The notes: generated by a model from the sequence alone, not told the origin. Positions 1 through 9,035 are shown, counted from the first letter of the stretch. The stretch: 64,000 nucleotides of DNA from Eggerthellaceae bacterium (GCA_030524475.1 JAUNGO010000001.1:42120-106119), one strand, 5' to 3'. Made by a program: numbers and translations.

Positions 1-34
1 ATTGCTCACAATCAACGCACGTTTAGCGTGGGCT

Positions 35-90
35 GGGACGTTCCATATTACACATCACCTTACTTCGGCGTATGCAATTTGGAACGTCCC
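35..90. repeat. Inverted repeat upstream of the sigma factor gene
   Basis: GGGACGTTCC at 35-44 is repeated as its exact reverse complement GGAACGTCCC at 81-90, 36 bases apart, about 100 bases before the sigma factor start. The spacing is too long for one simple operator, so it could be paired binding sites or a DNA or RNA stem. No function can be assigned. Confidence 0.5.
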
Positions 91-193
91 AATTGAACAT
101 TTGAGCATTTTCCGTCTGGAGCGCACAAAAGGGTGTGCTGGTTCGTTATAGATAATAGGAGCGAAAACGTGCGGAGCGGCGAAGGGAGGTGGC

Positions 194-886
194 GTGGGAA
201 ATCGGGGTGCGGAAACGGACGCGAGCGAGCAGCGACGCGACGAAGCGCGACGGGTAAATCGGACGCGTGCGGACGACGCCTCGTGCGTAGGCGAGACACA
301 GCGCGCAGACGCTACGCAGGCTGCGAGCGAGGCACGGCGGGCGGAGGCGGCGCGGGTTGTGGTTGAGGCTTGCTACGACGACGTGCTTGCTTACTGCCGT
401 GCCCATGCGCCGCGCGGATGCGATGCGCGCGACCTGGCGCAGGAGACGTTTTTGCGCTTCGTGCGCAGCGGGCGGCTTGACGGGCAGGGGGCTGGGCGCG
501 CCTTCGACCATGCGAACACGCAAGCCGTCGACCCTGTGGATGCGCGAGCACACCTTCCCTACCTGATTACCACGGCGCGCAACCTTTGCATCGACGCGGG
601 CCGCTCGGCCCATGTTGTCCGCAGCGTGCCGACCGCGTTTCCCGCGCCCGGCCTCGACCCGGCCGACCCCCACGACGAAGCCGCCGACGTGGAGCTTGCC
701 GGCGTGCTGGCAACGCTTGACCGCGACGCGCGCGAGATTGTGGAGCTGCGGTTCGGCCAGGGACTCGGCATCGGCGAGATCGCGCAGGTGGTGGGCGCAA
801 GCCGCTTTGCCGTGCGACGTCGGCTCAACCGCGCGCTCGCGCTCCTGAAGGAACAGCTGGCGGAAAACGAGGGAGACGACCGATGA
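194..886 (+). CDS. Sigma-70 family (ECF-like) RNA polymerase sigma factor
   Basis: This 230-residue protein resembles a two-domain ECF-like sigma factor. Region 2 is around residues 55-140, with DLAQETFLRF and a downstream YLITTARNLCID segment. Region 4 is around residues 165-225, with the signature ELRFGQGLGIGEIAQVVG and a basic recognition helix. The first 50 or so residues are charged, low-complexity sequence outside the fold. The GTG start is chosen because GAAGGGAGG lies a few bases upstream. The stop overlaps the next gene, a membrane protein, and an ABC exporter follows, so the factor probably controls or co-regulates this operon. The family call is firm; the regulon is unknown. Confidence 0.85.
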   Translation: MGNRGAETDASEQRRDEARRVNRTRADDASCVGETQRADATQAASEARRAEAARVVVEACYDDVLAYCRAHAPRGCDARDLAQETFLRFVRSGRLDGQGAGRAFDHANTQAVDPVDARAHLPYLITTARNLCIDAGRSAHVVRSVPTAFPAPGLDPADPHDEAADVELAGVLATLDRDAREIVELRFGQGLGIGEIAQVVGASRFAVRRRLNRALALLKEQLAENEGDDR

Positions 887-1827
887 GAAACGTTGCCGAC
901 ACGCCGCTTGAAGAGCGTCTGCGCGCGCACTACCGCGCCGAGCGCGCGCGATATGCGCAAGCAGCATCTGCGGCTACAGCCGACGAAGACAAGCGCGCTC
1001 TCGTTGCGCTGATGACGCAGGAAACACAGGCGAGCGAAGCGGCACAAGGCGCCAATACGATTCGCGATGTCAACGCGGCCCGCAACGTCAGCACTACCGC
1101 CAGCCCCATCAAGGGCGACACGCGCATCACCGCCGACAGCAGCACCGCCGCTGCGCCCACTCTGCGCACACGGCGCCCCAGCGCCATACGCGAGGCCCTC
1201 GGCTTCGTGGCGGCACAGGCTCGCTTCGTGCGACCTTCCGCATGGATTGCGCAGCTTGCGCTCATCGCCGTGGCGATTGCCGCCTGTGCGACGGGCGAGC
1301 TTTCCGCGCCCGCCGTATCGTTCGGCGCGGCGGCCGCAAGCGCCGCCACCGTGCTCATCGGGCTGCCGACGCTCACGTCCAGCAAGAGCCACGGCGTGTC
1401 GGAGCTCGAGTACGCCTGTCGCTTCAACTGCGCGAGCGTCGTTGCCGCACGGCTGGTGGTGCTCGGCTGCACAAGCGTCGTGGTCATCAGCTGCCTGTGC
1501 GTTGCCGCGCCCGCGCTCACGCAGGTCAGCACCGCCTCCTTCGCGTTGCACGCTTGCGCGCCGTACTTCCTTTGCACCGCAGGGTGCCTTGCCGCCACCC
1601 GCCGAGCCGCGCCCCATGCGGCCCTGCCGCTCGCTACTGCGTGGGTAGCCGTGGTCGTGATGGTCGCTTACGCCGCAGGCGGGCTCGTGCCGCATTTCTA
1701 CGACATCGCCTCGGTAGGCGCATGGGCGGCCGTCGCCGCAGTTTCGCTCGCGTGGGCGGCGCGCGAGGCGTATCTGCTAGTGAGTGCCGCAGAACGCGGC
1801 CTCGACGCGCTGTGCCCCGCGCGATAG
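883..1827 (+). CDS. Multi-pass membrane protein, possible partner of the sigma factor
   Basis: A 314-residue protein whose ATG overlaps the sigma factor stop (ATGA), so the two are translationally coupled. The first 110 residues are charged and Ala/Thr-rich and probably cytoplasmic. About six hydrophobic segments follow between residues 120 and 300. No zinc-finger anti-sigma motif (HxxxCxxC) is present. Gene order (sigma factor, membrane protein, ABC ATPase, ABC permease) suggests either a membrane anti-sigma factor or an accessory part of the exporter. I recognise no family, and the role is inferred from position only. Confidence 0.6.
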   Translation: MRNVADTPLEERLRAHYRAERARYAQAASAATADEDKRALVALMTQETQASEAAQGANTIRDVNAARNVSTTASPIKGDTRITADSSTAAAPTLRTRRPSAIREALGFVAAQARFVRPSAWIAQLALIAVAIAACATGELSAPAVSFGAAAASAATVLIGLPTLTSSKSHGVSELEYACRFNCASVVAARLVVLGCTSVVVISCLCVAAPALTQVSTASFALHACAPYFLCTAGCLAATRRAAPHAALPLATAWVAVVVMVAYAAGGLVPHFYDIASVGAWAAVAAVSLAWAAREAYLLVSAAERGLDALCPAR

Positions 1828-1872
1828 CGCCCGCCCCCCTTCCCCACTCATCCCACTCAAAGGAGAAGCCCC

Positions 1873-2802
1873 ATGCAACTTTCCATCGACCGCCTGAGCA
1901 AGCAGTTCGGCGCGAAGATTGCCGTCGACCGCGTGTCGGCCGACCTGAACCCCGGCGTCTACGGGCTGCTCGGCGCGAACGGCGCCGGCAAAACCACCCT
2001 CATGCGCATGCTTTGCGACGTGCTGCGTCCCACCGCGGGCGACATCCTCCTCGACGGTCGCAGCACGCGCGACCTCGGCGAGGACTACCGCGCGCTTCTG
2101 GGCTACCTGCCGCAGGACTTCGGCTACTACCCCGAGTTCACCGCGCTCGACTTCATGCTCTACATGGCCGCACTCAAAGGCCTCCCGCGCCGCGACGCGC
2201 GCGCCCGCTCGCTTGAGCTGCTGAGCATCGTGGGGCTTGAGCGCGAGGCGAAGGCCAAGATCAAAACGTTTTCGGGCGGCATGAAGCAGCGCCTCGGCAT
2301 CGCACAGGCCATGGTGAACGACCCGGTCATCCTCGTGCTCGACGAGCCCACCGCCGGCCTCGACCCGAAGGAGCGCGTGCGCTTCCGCAACCTTATCGCC
2401 AGCTTCGCGCAAGACAAGATCGTGGTGCTGTCGACCCACATCGTGTCGGACGTGGAGTACATCGCCGACGACATTTTGGTGATGCGCGCGGGGCAGTTCA
2501 TCATGCAGGGCGCGCCCGAGGTGATCGTACGGCAGATGGAGGGCCGCGTGTGGGAGTGCCACGTGGACGCGCGGCTGGTTGACGAGCTGGCGGCGCGGGT
2601 GTGCGTGGCGAACGCGCACTACGCCGACGACGGCCACGCCGTGGTGCGCGTGGTCGCCGACGAGCCGCCAGTGCTTGCGGGCGCAGACGGCGGCGCGGCT
2701 GGCGGTGGGCGCGCGGGCGACGCGGGCACGCCCCCAAAGCCGCTTGCCCCCACGCTGGAGGACCTGTACCTGTACGTGTTCCGCGACGAGCCGCACGCGT
2801 AG
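1873..2802 (+). CDS. ABC transporter ATP-binding protein
   Basis: A 309-residue ABC ATPase of the exporter type (CcmA/DrrA-like). Walker A is GANGAGKTT near residues 34-42, the signature is FSGGMKQRLGIAQA, Walker B is VILVLDEPTAGLDP and the switch histidine is in STHI. The last 80 residues form a variable tail with a Gly/Ala-rich stretch. AAGGAG sits before the ATG. The next gene encodes the matching permease. Substrate unknown; the family often exports peptides, drugs or lipids. Confidence 0.88.
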   Translation: MQLSIDRLSKQFGAKIAVDRVSADLNPGVYGLLGANGAGKTTLMRMLCDVLRPTAGDILLDGRSTRDLGEDYRALLGYLPQDFGYYPEFTALDFMLYMAALKGLPRRDARARSLELLSIVGLEREAKAKIKTFSGGMKQRLGIAQAMVNDPVILVLDEPTAGLDPKERVRFRNLIASFAQDKIVVLSTHIVSDVEYIADDILVMRAGQFIMQGAPEVIVRQMEGRVWECHVDARLVDELAARVCVANAHYADDGHAVVRVVADEPPVLAGADGGAAGGGRAGDAGTPPKPLAPTLEDLYLYVFRDEPHA

Positions 2803-2910
2803 GCGCGCCCCATCTGCACAGACAGCCCGCGCACGCCCGCCGCAAGCGCCCCGCGCCGCTTGCACGCCCACCCCTTCCCCACCCGCCACCCACCTCAAGG
2901 AGGAACAGCC

Positions 2911-4200
2911 ATGCCCGACCTCATCCGCTTCGAGCTCAAGAAAATCGTCACGCGCAAAACAACGCTTGTGACCTGCGTCGTCGTGTTCGCCATCGTATGC
3001 GGCGTCATGGGACTCAACATACTCCAGGCCGACTACTCCACGCCTTCGGGCAACAAGTTCAGCGGCCTTGCCGCCATCGAGCAGGAGCGCGCCGCCGTAA
3101 GCGAGCACGCCTGCACGCTCACGCCCGAGCGCATCGCCGACGAAATTGCCGCCTACCAAGAGCTCGCCTTCTCGAAAGCCGCGCCCGAGGAACTCGCAAG
3201 CATGTCCGACAGCGCCGCCTACCAGCTCATGCGCGAGCGCTGCACCGACGAGGAGTTCGACGCGCTTTACAACCCGCTGGCGCGCTACCTGCTGGCGGCG
3301 TGGAGCGCAAGCCCCGGCGAACCCTACCAAACCGCCGCGCGCATGGCGCTTGCTGGCACCGATCCCGCCACGTTCTACGACCGCCTCGCCGAGCGCACGC
3401 AGAGCACCGTTGCCACAGGGCTTGACCCCGCCGCCGAGGCGAACATGCACTTCACGCAGCCCGAGGGGGACCTATGGCTTGCCAAACAGACCGAGGTGAG
3501 CGCCGCCGCGCCGCTTGAATACGGCTACGCGGGCGGCTGGGAGGACATCCTCAACTGCGCGGCGTTCCTCATATTCCCCCTGATCGCCATTTGCATCGCG
3601 CTCGCGCCCGTGTTCAGCGCCGAGTACGCCGAGCGCACCGACGCGCTGCTTTTGGCCGCGCGCCACGGGCGCACCAAACTGGTGGCGGCGAAGCTGGCGG
3701 CCTCGGGGCTTTTCGCCGTGGCGTATTTCACGCTGTGCGCGGCGGTTATCGTGGCCGTGCCGCTGGCATGCTACGGCGCGGGCGGCGCCGATTTGCCGGT
3801 GCAGCTTTTCTCGTCGAAGTCGCCCTGTGCGCTCACGATGACGCAGGCGACCGCCGTCGCCATTGGGCTGGGGTACGCGTTCATGCTCGGCGTCGGCGGG
3901 CTGACGCTGCTGCTTTCGTCGAAGCTGCGCTCACAGGTGGCGGTGTTCGCCGTCGGCGTGCTGCTGATGCTCGGCCCGGTGTTCGTCGGCACGGGCGGCA
4001 ACGAGGTGCTCGTGCGCGTGCTGTACCTGTTCCCCGTAAACGCGCTGAATCCCACGCCGCTGTTCTGGTCGTTCGTGTCGTATGGAGTGGGGCCGGTCGC
4101 GCTCGACGTGGCGGGCATGGTCCTGGTGGTGTGGCTCGCCCTCGCGCTCATAAGCACGCCGCTTTCCGCCCGAAGCTGGCGCCGCCATCAGGTGGTGTAG
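2911..4200 (+). CDS. ABC exporter permease
   Basis: A 429-residue membrane protein partner of the preceding ATPase. One hydrophobic helix near the N-terminus is followed by a soluble extracytoplasmic part of about 180 residues, and then about five membrane segments in the second half, the usual layout of ABC-2 type permeases. The start at MPDLIRFELKK is chosen because AAGGAGGAACAGCC lies directly before it; an upstream in-frame ATG lacks such a site. The 108-base gap to the ATPase fits one operon with the sigma factor. Confidence 0.82.
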   Translation: MPDLIRFELKKIVTRKTTLVTCVVVFAIVCGVMGLNILQADYSTPSGNKFSGLAAIEQERAAVSEHACTLTPERIADEIAAYQELAFSKAAPEELASMSDSAAYQLMRERCTDEEFDALYNPLARYLLAAWSASPGEPYQTAARMALAGTDPATFYDRLAERTQSTVATGLDPAAEANMHFTQPEGDLWLAKQTEVSAAAPLEYGYAGGWEDILNCAAFLIFPLIAICIALAPVFSAEYAERTDALLLAARHGRTKLVAAKLAASGLFAVAYFTLCAAVIVAVPLACYGAGGADLPVQLFSSKSPCALTMTQATAVAIGLGYAFMLGVGGLTLLLSSKLRSQVAVFAVGVLLMLGPVFVGTGGNEVLVRVLYLFPVNALNPTPLFWSFVSYGVGPVALDVAGMVLVVWLALALISTPLSARSWRRHQVV

Positions 4201-4305
4201 AAAAACGACGCGTTGAGTTGAGGCGCGTGTGCAATTTGAGGACGGACGGCGAACACGTCCCCGCGTTCGCCCTGCGTAAAAATTTACTCATTGTATCTAG
4301 TAAAA

Positions 4306-4325
4306 TTACTCATTATAATGAGTAA
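4306..4325. promoter_or_regulatory. Perfect 20-bp palindrome before an AAA/DUF4143 gene
   Basis: TTACTCATTATAATGAGTAA is a perfect palindrome in a short AT-rich island 31 bases before the ATG of the ATPase gene. A second half copy (TTTACTCATT) lies at 4283-4292. The palindrome contains a TATAAT-like core, so it could be an operator overlapping the -10 element. Confidence 0.55.
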
Positions 4326-4355
4326 AAATTTCAACTACGCAGGGAGGGCGCGGCG

Positions 4356-5549
4356 ATGTACCAAAGACGCCAAGTCTCGACGCTTGTCAATCGGCTCAGC
4401 GAGGACGGCATATGGACGATGCAGTTCGTTGTGGGGCCACGTCAAACGGGAAAAAGCACACTCATCACGCAGGCTCTTGAGCGCTTCGGCGGAGCAAGCC
4501 ATTTTGTCAGCGCCGACGATGTGGCGAACCCGAACGCTGCGTGGATTGAACGCGAGTGGCAAATTGCCCGAGACATGACGCGCCACGGCTCCCAAAAAGT
4601 CATTCTCTGCCTCGACGAGATTCAAAAGGTGGACGAATGGGCGCGCCAGGTAAAGGCTCTCTACGACCGAGACAGGCGCACAAACACGCCCGTGCGCGCC
4701 GTCCTGAGCGGGTCGTCGTCGCTGTTGCTTCACAAGGGCATGGAAGATTCGCTCATGGGTCGCTTCGAGATCATCCGCTCACCCCATTGGAGCCTTGGCG
4801 AGTGCCGCGAGGCGTTCGGTTTCACGCTCGATCAATTCCTCTACTTCGGCGGGTACCCTGGCGCAGCGGCGTTCGTCTCCGACGAGCGTCGCTGGCGGGC
4901 GTACGTGCGCGACGCGATTGCGGAGCCGACGGTCGCAAAGGACGTCCTGGAGATGGCAGAGGTGCGCAAGCCGGCGCTCATGCGAGCTCTTTTTCGCCTC
5001 GGGTGCGCATATTCCGCGCAAGAGCTTTCCTACACCAAGATGCTCGGACAACTGCAAGACAAAGGCAACACGGTAACCATTGCGCACTACCTCGACTTGC
5101 TCGGCAAGGCGGGAATGATTTCGGCGCTACCAAAGTTTTCCGACAAGGAGATCACAAAACGCCGAAGCACGCCGCGGCTTATGGTTCACGACACGTCGCT
5201 CATGACGGCCCTGTCCGACAAAGGGCAAGATGCCTTCTTGGCAGCAGGCAACCTTCGCGGTCATTTGGTGGAATCCGCCGTAGGAGCGTACTTAATTGCG
5301 CGTTCGGAATGCGAGGGATTCGACGTCATGTGGTGGCGAGAGGGAAACAAGGAGGTCGATTTCGTTATACGAGACGGCTCCGCGCTGACGGCGATTGAGG
5401 TGAAGGGCGGAGCCGAGGCGGGTCAAAGCGGAATGGCAGACTTCCTCGACGAGCACCCGGGAACAAAGAGAATCGTGGTCGGCGGCGCGGCATCGGGCGC
5501 ATGCACCGTGGAAGACTTCCTTATGGGAAACGTAGAGCTTTTCTATTAG
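4356..5549 (+). CDS. AAA ATPase with DUF4143 C-terminal domain
   Basis: A 397-residue protein of the ATP-binding/DUF4143 family. Walker A is VGPRQTGKST near residues 27-36, Walker B is ILCLDEIQK, and the sensor-like LSGSSS follows. The C-terminal part carries the DUF4143 nuclease-like motif VDFVIRDGSALTAIEVKGG (D...E-x-K). The start follows CAGGGAGGGCGCGGCG. Two relatives lie elsewhere in the window on the other strand. The biological role is unknown for most of the family; defence or mobile-element association has been suggested but is not shown here. A bidirectional terminator follows. Confidence 0.85.
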   Translation: MYQRRQVSTLVNRLSEDGIWTMQFVVGPRQTGKSTLITQALERFGGASHFVSADDVANPNAAWIEREWQIARDMTRHGSQKVILCLDEIQKVDEWARQVKALYDRDRRTNTPVRAVLSGSSSLLLHKGMEDSLMGRFEIIRSPHWSLGECREAFGFTLDQFLYFGGYPGAAAFVSDERRWRAYVRDAIAEPTVAKDVLEMAEVRKPALMRALFRLGCAYSAQELSYTKMLGQLQDKGNTVTIAHYLDLLGKAGMISALPKFSDKEITKRRSTPRLMVHDTSLMTALSDKGQDAFLAAGNLRGHLVESAVGAYLIARSECEGFDVMWWREGNKEVDFVIRDGSALTAIEVKGGAEAGQSGMADFLDEHPGTKRIVVGGAASGACTVEDFLMGNVELFY

Positions 5550-5564
5550 CTGGTCATAGAACAG

Positions 5565-5594
5565 AAAGAGCCCCGTCATCGGGGCTCTTTTCTT
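5565..5594. terminator. Bidirectional intrinsic terminator
   Basis: AAAGAGCCCC and GGGGCTCTTT form a 10-bp stem around a six-base loop, flanked by A and T runs on both sides. It ends the AAA/DUF4143 gene on the plus strand and can also serve htpG arriving on the minus strand. Confidence 0.85.
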
Positions 5595-5603
5595 GAAAAA
5601 ACC

Positions 5604-5628
5604 TGACAAACGACCTGCCCCTTTGTCA
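5604..5628. repeat. REP-like palindromic repeat, copy 1
   Basis: A 25-base unit beginning TGACAAACGACCTG and ending CCCCTTTGTCA. Related copies occur at 39486, 43898, 44598, 56103 and 56238. The ends TGACAA/TTGTCA are inverted, as in REP elements. Confidence 0.75.
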
Positions 5629-5654
5629 CCCTTGTTAGGGCAAGCGGAACAATA

Positions 5655-7622
5655 CTATTTCATCAAAGCAGAGACTGCTTGGGTGAAGGCCAGCGGGTCT
5701 TCGATGGGCAGACCTTCCACCAGCATGGCCTGGTCGTAGAGGATGCCCGTGTAGGTTTTCACCTTGTCGGCGTCGCCTGCGGCGTGCGCGGCGCGCAAAG
5801 TGTCGAACACCGGATGCTTCGCGTTCACCTCCATGATCACGTGCAGGTCGGGCGTCTCGTCGGAACCCACCGCGTTCTGCTTGAACATCTGCGCCATCTG
5901 GAGCGACACCGCGCCCTCGGTGGTCAGCACCACCGGCGCGTCGGTCAGGCGCGTGGACACGACCACCTTCTCCACCTTGTCGCCCAGCGCGTCCTTCATC
6001 GCGTCGAATAGCTCGGCGTTCTCGGTCGTGGCCTCCTCGGCTTCCTTCTTCTCCTCCTCGGTGGTGAGCCCTAAGTCCTCGCCGCCGACGTTTTTCACCG
6101 TGAACTCCTTAGGGCTCGCCTCGCCGTCCTCGCCCGTGGAGACGATGTCCTTGTTGGAGTAGGTGCCGAGCGCCATCATGCAGAACTCGTCCACGTTCTC
6201 GTTGCACAGCAGCACGTCGTAGCCCTTCGCCAGCACCGTGGTCACGATGGGCATCTGCGCCAAGCGCTCCACCGAGTCGCCCGCCGCGAAGAAGATCGCG
6301 TCGGCGTCGGCGGGCGCGTCGGCCAGGTACTCGTCGAGCGTGATCATCTTCTTCTGCTTGGCGGAGTAGAACAGCAAAAGGTCGGCCAGCACGTCTTTCG
6401 CCATGCCGTAGCTGGAATACAGGCCGTACTTCATGGTGCGACCGAACTCGCCGAAGAACTTCTCGTACGCCTCGCGGTCGTTGTCGCGCATGTCGGCAAG
6501 GTCAGACTTGACCTTCTTCTCCAGGCGGCGCGCGATGGCCTTGAGCTGACCGTTGTGCTGCAGCGTCTCACGCGAGATGTTGAGCGTGAGGTCGGCCGAG
6601 TCCACCACGCCGCGCATGAAGTTGAAGTAGTCGGGCACCAGCTCTTCGCACTTCTCCATGATGAGCACGCCCGAGCTGTACAGCGCCAAACCCTTCTTAT
6701 ACTCCTTCGAGTACATATCGTAGGGCGCGTGACCCGGCACAAACATGAGCGCGTCGTAGGTGAGCGCGCCCTCCGCGTGCAGCGAGATGGTGCGCGCGGG
6801 GTCCTCGTAATCGTGGAAGTCGGTCTTGTAGAACTCGTTGTACTCGTCCTGCGACACCTCGGACTTCTTGCGCTTCCAAATGGGGATCATCGAGTTGATG
6901 GTTTCCACGGCGGTGTAGTTCTCGAACTCGGGCTTGTAGTCCTCGGGCGCGTCTTCCGGCTTCGGCTTCATGCGCGACTTCTCGAGCTCCATTTGGATGG
7001 GGTAGCGCACGTAGTTGCTGTAGCGCTTGATGAGGTCGGTCAGGCCGTACTCGGAGCAGTAGGTGTCGTAGCGCTCGTCGTCGGTGTTCTCCTTGAGAAA
7101 CACGATGACGTCGGTGCCGTGCTCGGCGCGCTCGGCGGCTTCGATGGTATAGCCCTCGATGCCGTCGGACTCCCACGCCCACGCCTCGTCGGACCCGTAG
7201 GCGCGCGACACCACGCGCACCTTACTTCCCACCATGAACGCGGAGTAGAAGCCCACGCCGAACTGGCCGATGATGTCGACGTCGGCGGGCGTCTCGCCCT
7301 CGGACGCGGCATTTTCGGCCTTGAACTCGAAGGAGTCGGAATGCGCGATGGTGCCGAGGTTCTTGTCGAGCTCGTCCTTGGTCATGCCGATGCCGTTGTC
7401 CGACACGGTGACGGTGCGCGCGTCCTTGTCGAACGCCACGGTGATGGCGAGGTCGGCGCGGTTGATGGCCACGTCGGAGTCGGTCAGGCTCTTGAAGTAC
7501 AGCTTGTCGACCGCGTCGGAGGCGTTCGAGATGAGCTCGCGCAGGAAGATCTCGCGGTTGGTGTAGATCGAGTTGATCATGAGGTCGAGCAGCTTTTTGC
7601 TCTCTGTCTTGAACTTGCGCAT
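5655..7622 (-). CDS. htpG: Molecular chaperone HtpG (Hsp90)
   Basis: A 655-residue full-length bacterial Hsp90. The N-terminal GHKL ATPase shows RELISNASDAVDKL, DNGIGMTKDEL and GQFGVGFYSAFMV. The middle domain (GVVDSADLTLNISRETLQ) and C-terminal dimerisation domain follow in order. It is a cytosolic ATP-dependent chaperone acting on client proteins under stress. The start is the ATG before RKFKTESKKLL, preceded by AAGGAACC. It is monocistronic, and I see no CIRCE-type operator in front of it. Confidence 0.97.
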   Translation of the reverse strand: MRKFKTESKKLLDLMINSIYTNREIFLRELISNASDAVDKLYFKSLTDSDVAINRADLAITVAFDKDARTVTVSDNGIGMTKDELDKNLGTIAHSDSFEFKAENAASEGETPADVDIIGQFGVGFYSAFMVGSKVRVVSRAYGSDEAWAWESDGIEGYTIEAAERAEHGTDVIVFLKENTDDERYDTYCSEYGLTDLIKRYSNYVRYPIQMELEKSRMKPKPEDAPEDYKPEFENYTAVETINSMIPIWKRKKSEVSQDEYNEFYKTDFHDYEDPARTISLHAEGALTYDALMFVPGHAPYDMYSKEYKKGLALYSSGVLIMEKCEELVPDYFNFMRGVVDSADLTLNISRETLQHNGQLKAIARRLEKKVKSDLADMRDNDREAYEKFFGEFGRTMKYGLYSSYGMAKDVLADLLLFYSAKQKKMITLDEYLADAPADADAIFFAAGDSVERLAQMPIVTTVLAKGYDVLLCNENVDEFCMMALGTYSNKDIVSTGEDGEASPKEFTVKNVGGEDLGLTTEEEKKEAEEATTENAELFDAMKDALGDKVEKVVVSTRLTDAPVVLTTEGAVSLQMAQMFKQNAVGSDETPDLHVIMEVNAKHPVFDTLRAAHAAGDADKVKTYTGILYDQAMLVEGLPIEDPLAFTQAVSALMK

Positions 7623-7925
7623 GGTGCTTGGTTCCTTCTTTCTTGTTGCGTTGTGTGGCTGCCGGCCAGCCCGCGCGGCGGCGAGGCGGCGCGCGGGCTG
7701 TTGCCCGCTGCATCACCGACGCATCGCTTTGCGCAAGTTGGCACTCGCAGCCTTCGAGTGCTAGAAAGAGATTCTATAGCGCAGAAAATCTATGTCAAGT
7801 AGTATCAGATTTTCATCATGGAGAAGGTGAGGGGCGAAGGGGCTCGCGCGGCGGGGTAGCTTGCGGGGCGGGGCGCAACGGAACGCACAGCAATCTCTTT
7901 GCAAGACATTTCCCAAAATTAGTGC

Positions 7926-7954
7926 TTGACTTCTAGTTGTGCATGTCTTATATT
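7926..7954 (+). promoter_or_regulatory. Sigma-70 promoter of the first promoter-hairpin module
   Basis: TTGACT at 7926 and TATATT at 7949 are separated by exactly 17 bases. The same promoter, with the same spacing and the same downstream GATCAC...GTCTGAAACACA, recurs at 27255. Confidence 0.75.
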
Positions 7955-7960
7955 GATCAC

Positions 7961-8024
7961 GGTCTGAAACACAGACGAGCAGCCGACAACATCCCCCCAC
8001 GTTGTCGGCTGCTCGTCGTTTATT
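7961..8024 (+). ncRNA. Candidate small RNA or attenuator with C-rich hairpin loop (copy 1)
   Basis: From the predicted start near 7961 the transcript reads GGTCTGAAACACA and then a perfect 17-bp hairpin (7974-7990 pairing with 8001-8017), loop ATCCCCCCAC and a weak CGTTTATT tail. The flank is nearly identical to copy 2 at 27290 while the stem sequence differs. The C-rich loop resembles the SD-binding loops of C-rich Gram-positive small RNAs. It could instead be a leader attenuator for the next gene. Confidence 0.45.
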
Positions 8025-8059
8025 ATGGAGAAGAACACATCGACGCGAAGGCGGGGCAC

Positions 8060-8923
8060 GTGGACGAGGCATTCGACGACTATCTCATCATCCTGGGGAA
8101 ATACCGTGGCAACGACGCGCACGTGCGCATCCCGAGCGGCATCGCGACCGTCGGCAAGCGCGCGTTCGCCTCAAACACCCTGATCGAGTCTGTCGTTTTG
8201 CCCCAAGGCGTGCGCGGCGTCGACGCCGGCGCGTTCGAGTCGTGCACGGCGCTTACCGACGTGAGTATGCCCTCCTCGCTGTGGCGTATCGGCGAGCGCG
8301 CCTTCAAGAACTGCCTGTCGCTTACGCACGTGACGCTCGGGCGCGCCGTCAGCTCCCTCGGCGAAGAGGCGTTTCGCGGCTGCACCACGCTTGAGGGCGT
8401 CACCATGCCCGAGTCGGTGAAACATCTGAAGGCCGGCTGCTTCGACGGCTGCACCGCGCTGGGCTACGTCGATTTCCCCGACCGCTTGCTCGACATGGGA
8501 CCGCGCGCGTTTCGCGGCTGTACCGCGCTCGAAGAAGTGTGGCTGCCCGAGGGAATCACCGTGCTTGAGGAAAGCGCGTTCGAGGGATGCACCAACTTAA
8601 AGCTGGTCATGCTGCCCTCGACGCTGCGCGAAATTCGTGCCCGCGCCTTCGCGAAATGCCCCAACCTCATGCAACCCGCCCTGCCCGACGGCGTGCGCTT
8701 CGTCGACGCAACCGCCTTCGCCGACGCCGACGGCGACGATGGCGCAGCAGCCTCCCGCGCCCCGAAAGCAGCTCCCCCTGCCGGCGACGCAGCGGCCTCC
8801 CGCACCCCCTCCCCTTCCGCAAGCGATTCCCCTTCCGCAAGCGGCTCTCCTGCGCAACGCGCACGCACCGCCACCGCCCTTCCCCGAAAGCGCGGCATCG
8901 AAGGGGCAGTTGGATGGGAATAA
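8060..8923 (+). CDS. BspA-type leucine-rich repeat protein without signal peptide
   Basis: About 287 residues with at least seven repeats of the LRR_5/BspA type (IGERAFKNCLSLTHVTLG-like), followed by a Ser/Pro/Ala-rich tail. No signal peptide, membrane helix or sorting motif is visible, so the protein may stay in the cell, unlike the surface relative at 39.6 kb. The start is uncertain. An in-frame ATG at 7943 lies inside the promoter -10 and is rejected. GTG at 8060, behind GAAGGCGGGG, is chosen. The gene may be read from the promoter at 7926 through the hairpin. Confidence 0.6.
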   Translation: MDEAFDDYLIILGKYRGNDAHVRIPSGIATVGKRAFASNTLIESVVLPQGVRGVDAGAFESCTALTDVSMPSSLWRIGERAFKNCLSLTHVTLGRAVSSLGEEAFRGCTTLEGVTMPESVKHLKAGCFDGCTALGYVDFPDRLLDMGPRAFRGCTALEEVWLPEGITVLEESAFEGCTNLKLVMLPSTLREIRARAFAKCPNLMQPALPDGVRFVDATAFADADGDDGAAASRAPKAAPPAGDAAASRTPSPSASDSPSASGSPAQRARTATALPRKRGIEGAVGWE

Positions 8924-8931
8924 CTAGTGGA

Positions 8932-8957
8932 TAGTATCTAGCATCAGCTATACTATA
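8932..8957. promoter_or_regulatory. Inverted repeat in front of the ABC pair
   Basis: ATAGTAT at 8932-8938 and ATACTAT at 8951-8957 form an inverted repeat overlapping a TATACT -10-like box, in the gap before the ABC permease. It could be an operator. Low confidence. Confidence 0.3.
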
Positions 8958-9035
8958 CGCCATGAGAGTTTTGCAAGCAGCGGGCGTTCGCCTGTTGTCT
9001 GCGTATGCCATCAGCCAAAACAGTAAGGACTTTTC

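Noticed and set aside
7937..8059. Upstream starts for the LRR protein
   Set aside because: They fall in the -10 element and in the stem of the hairpin, and the translated segment does not resemble a signal peptide.
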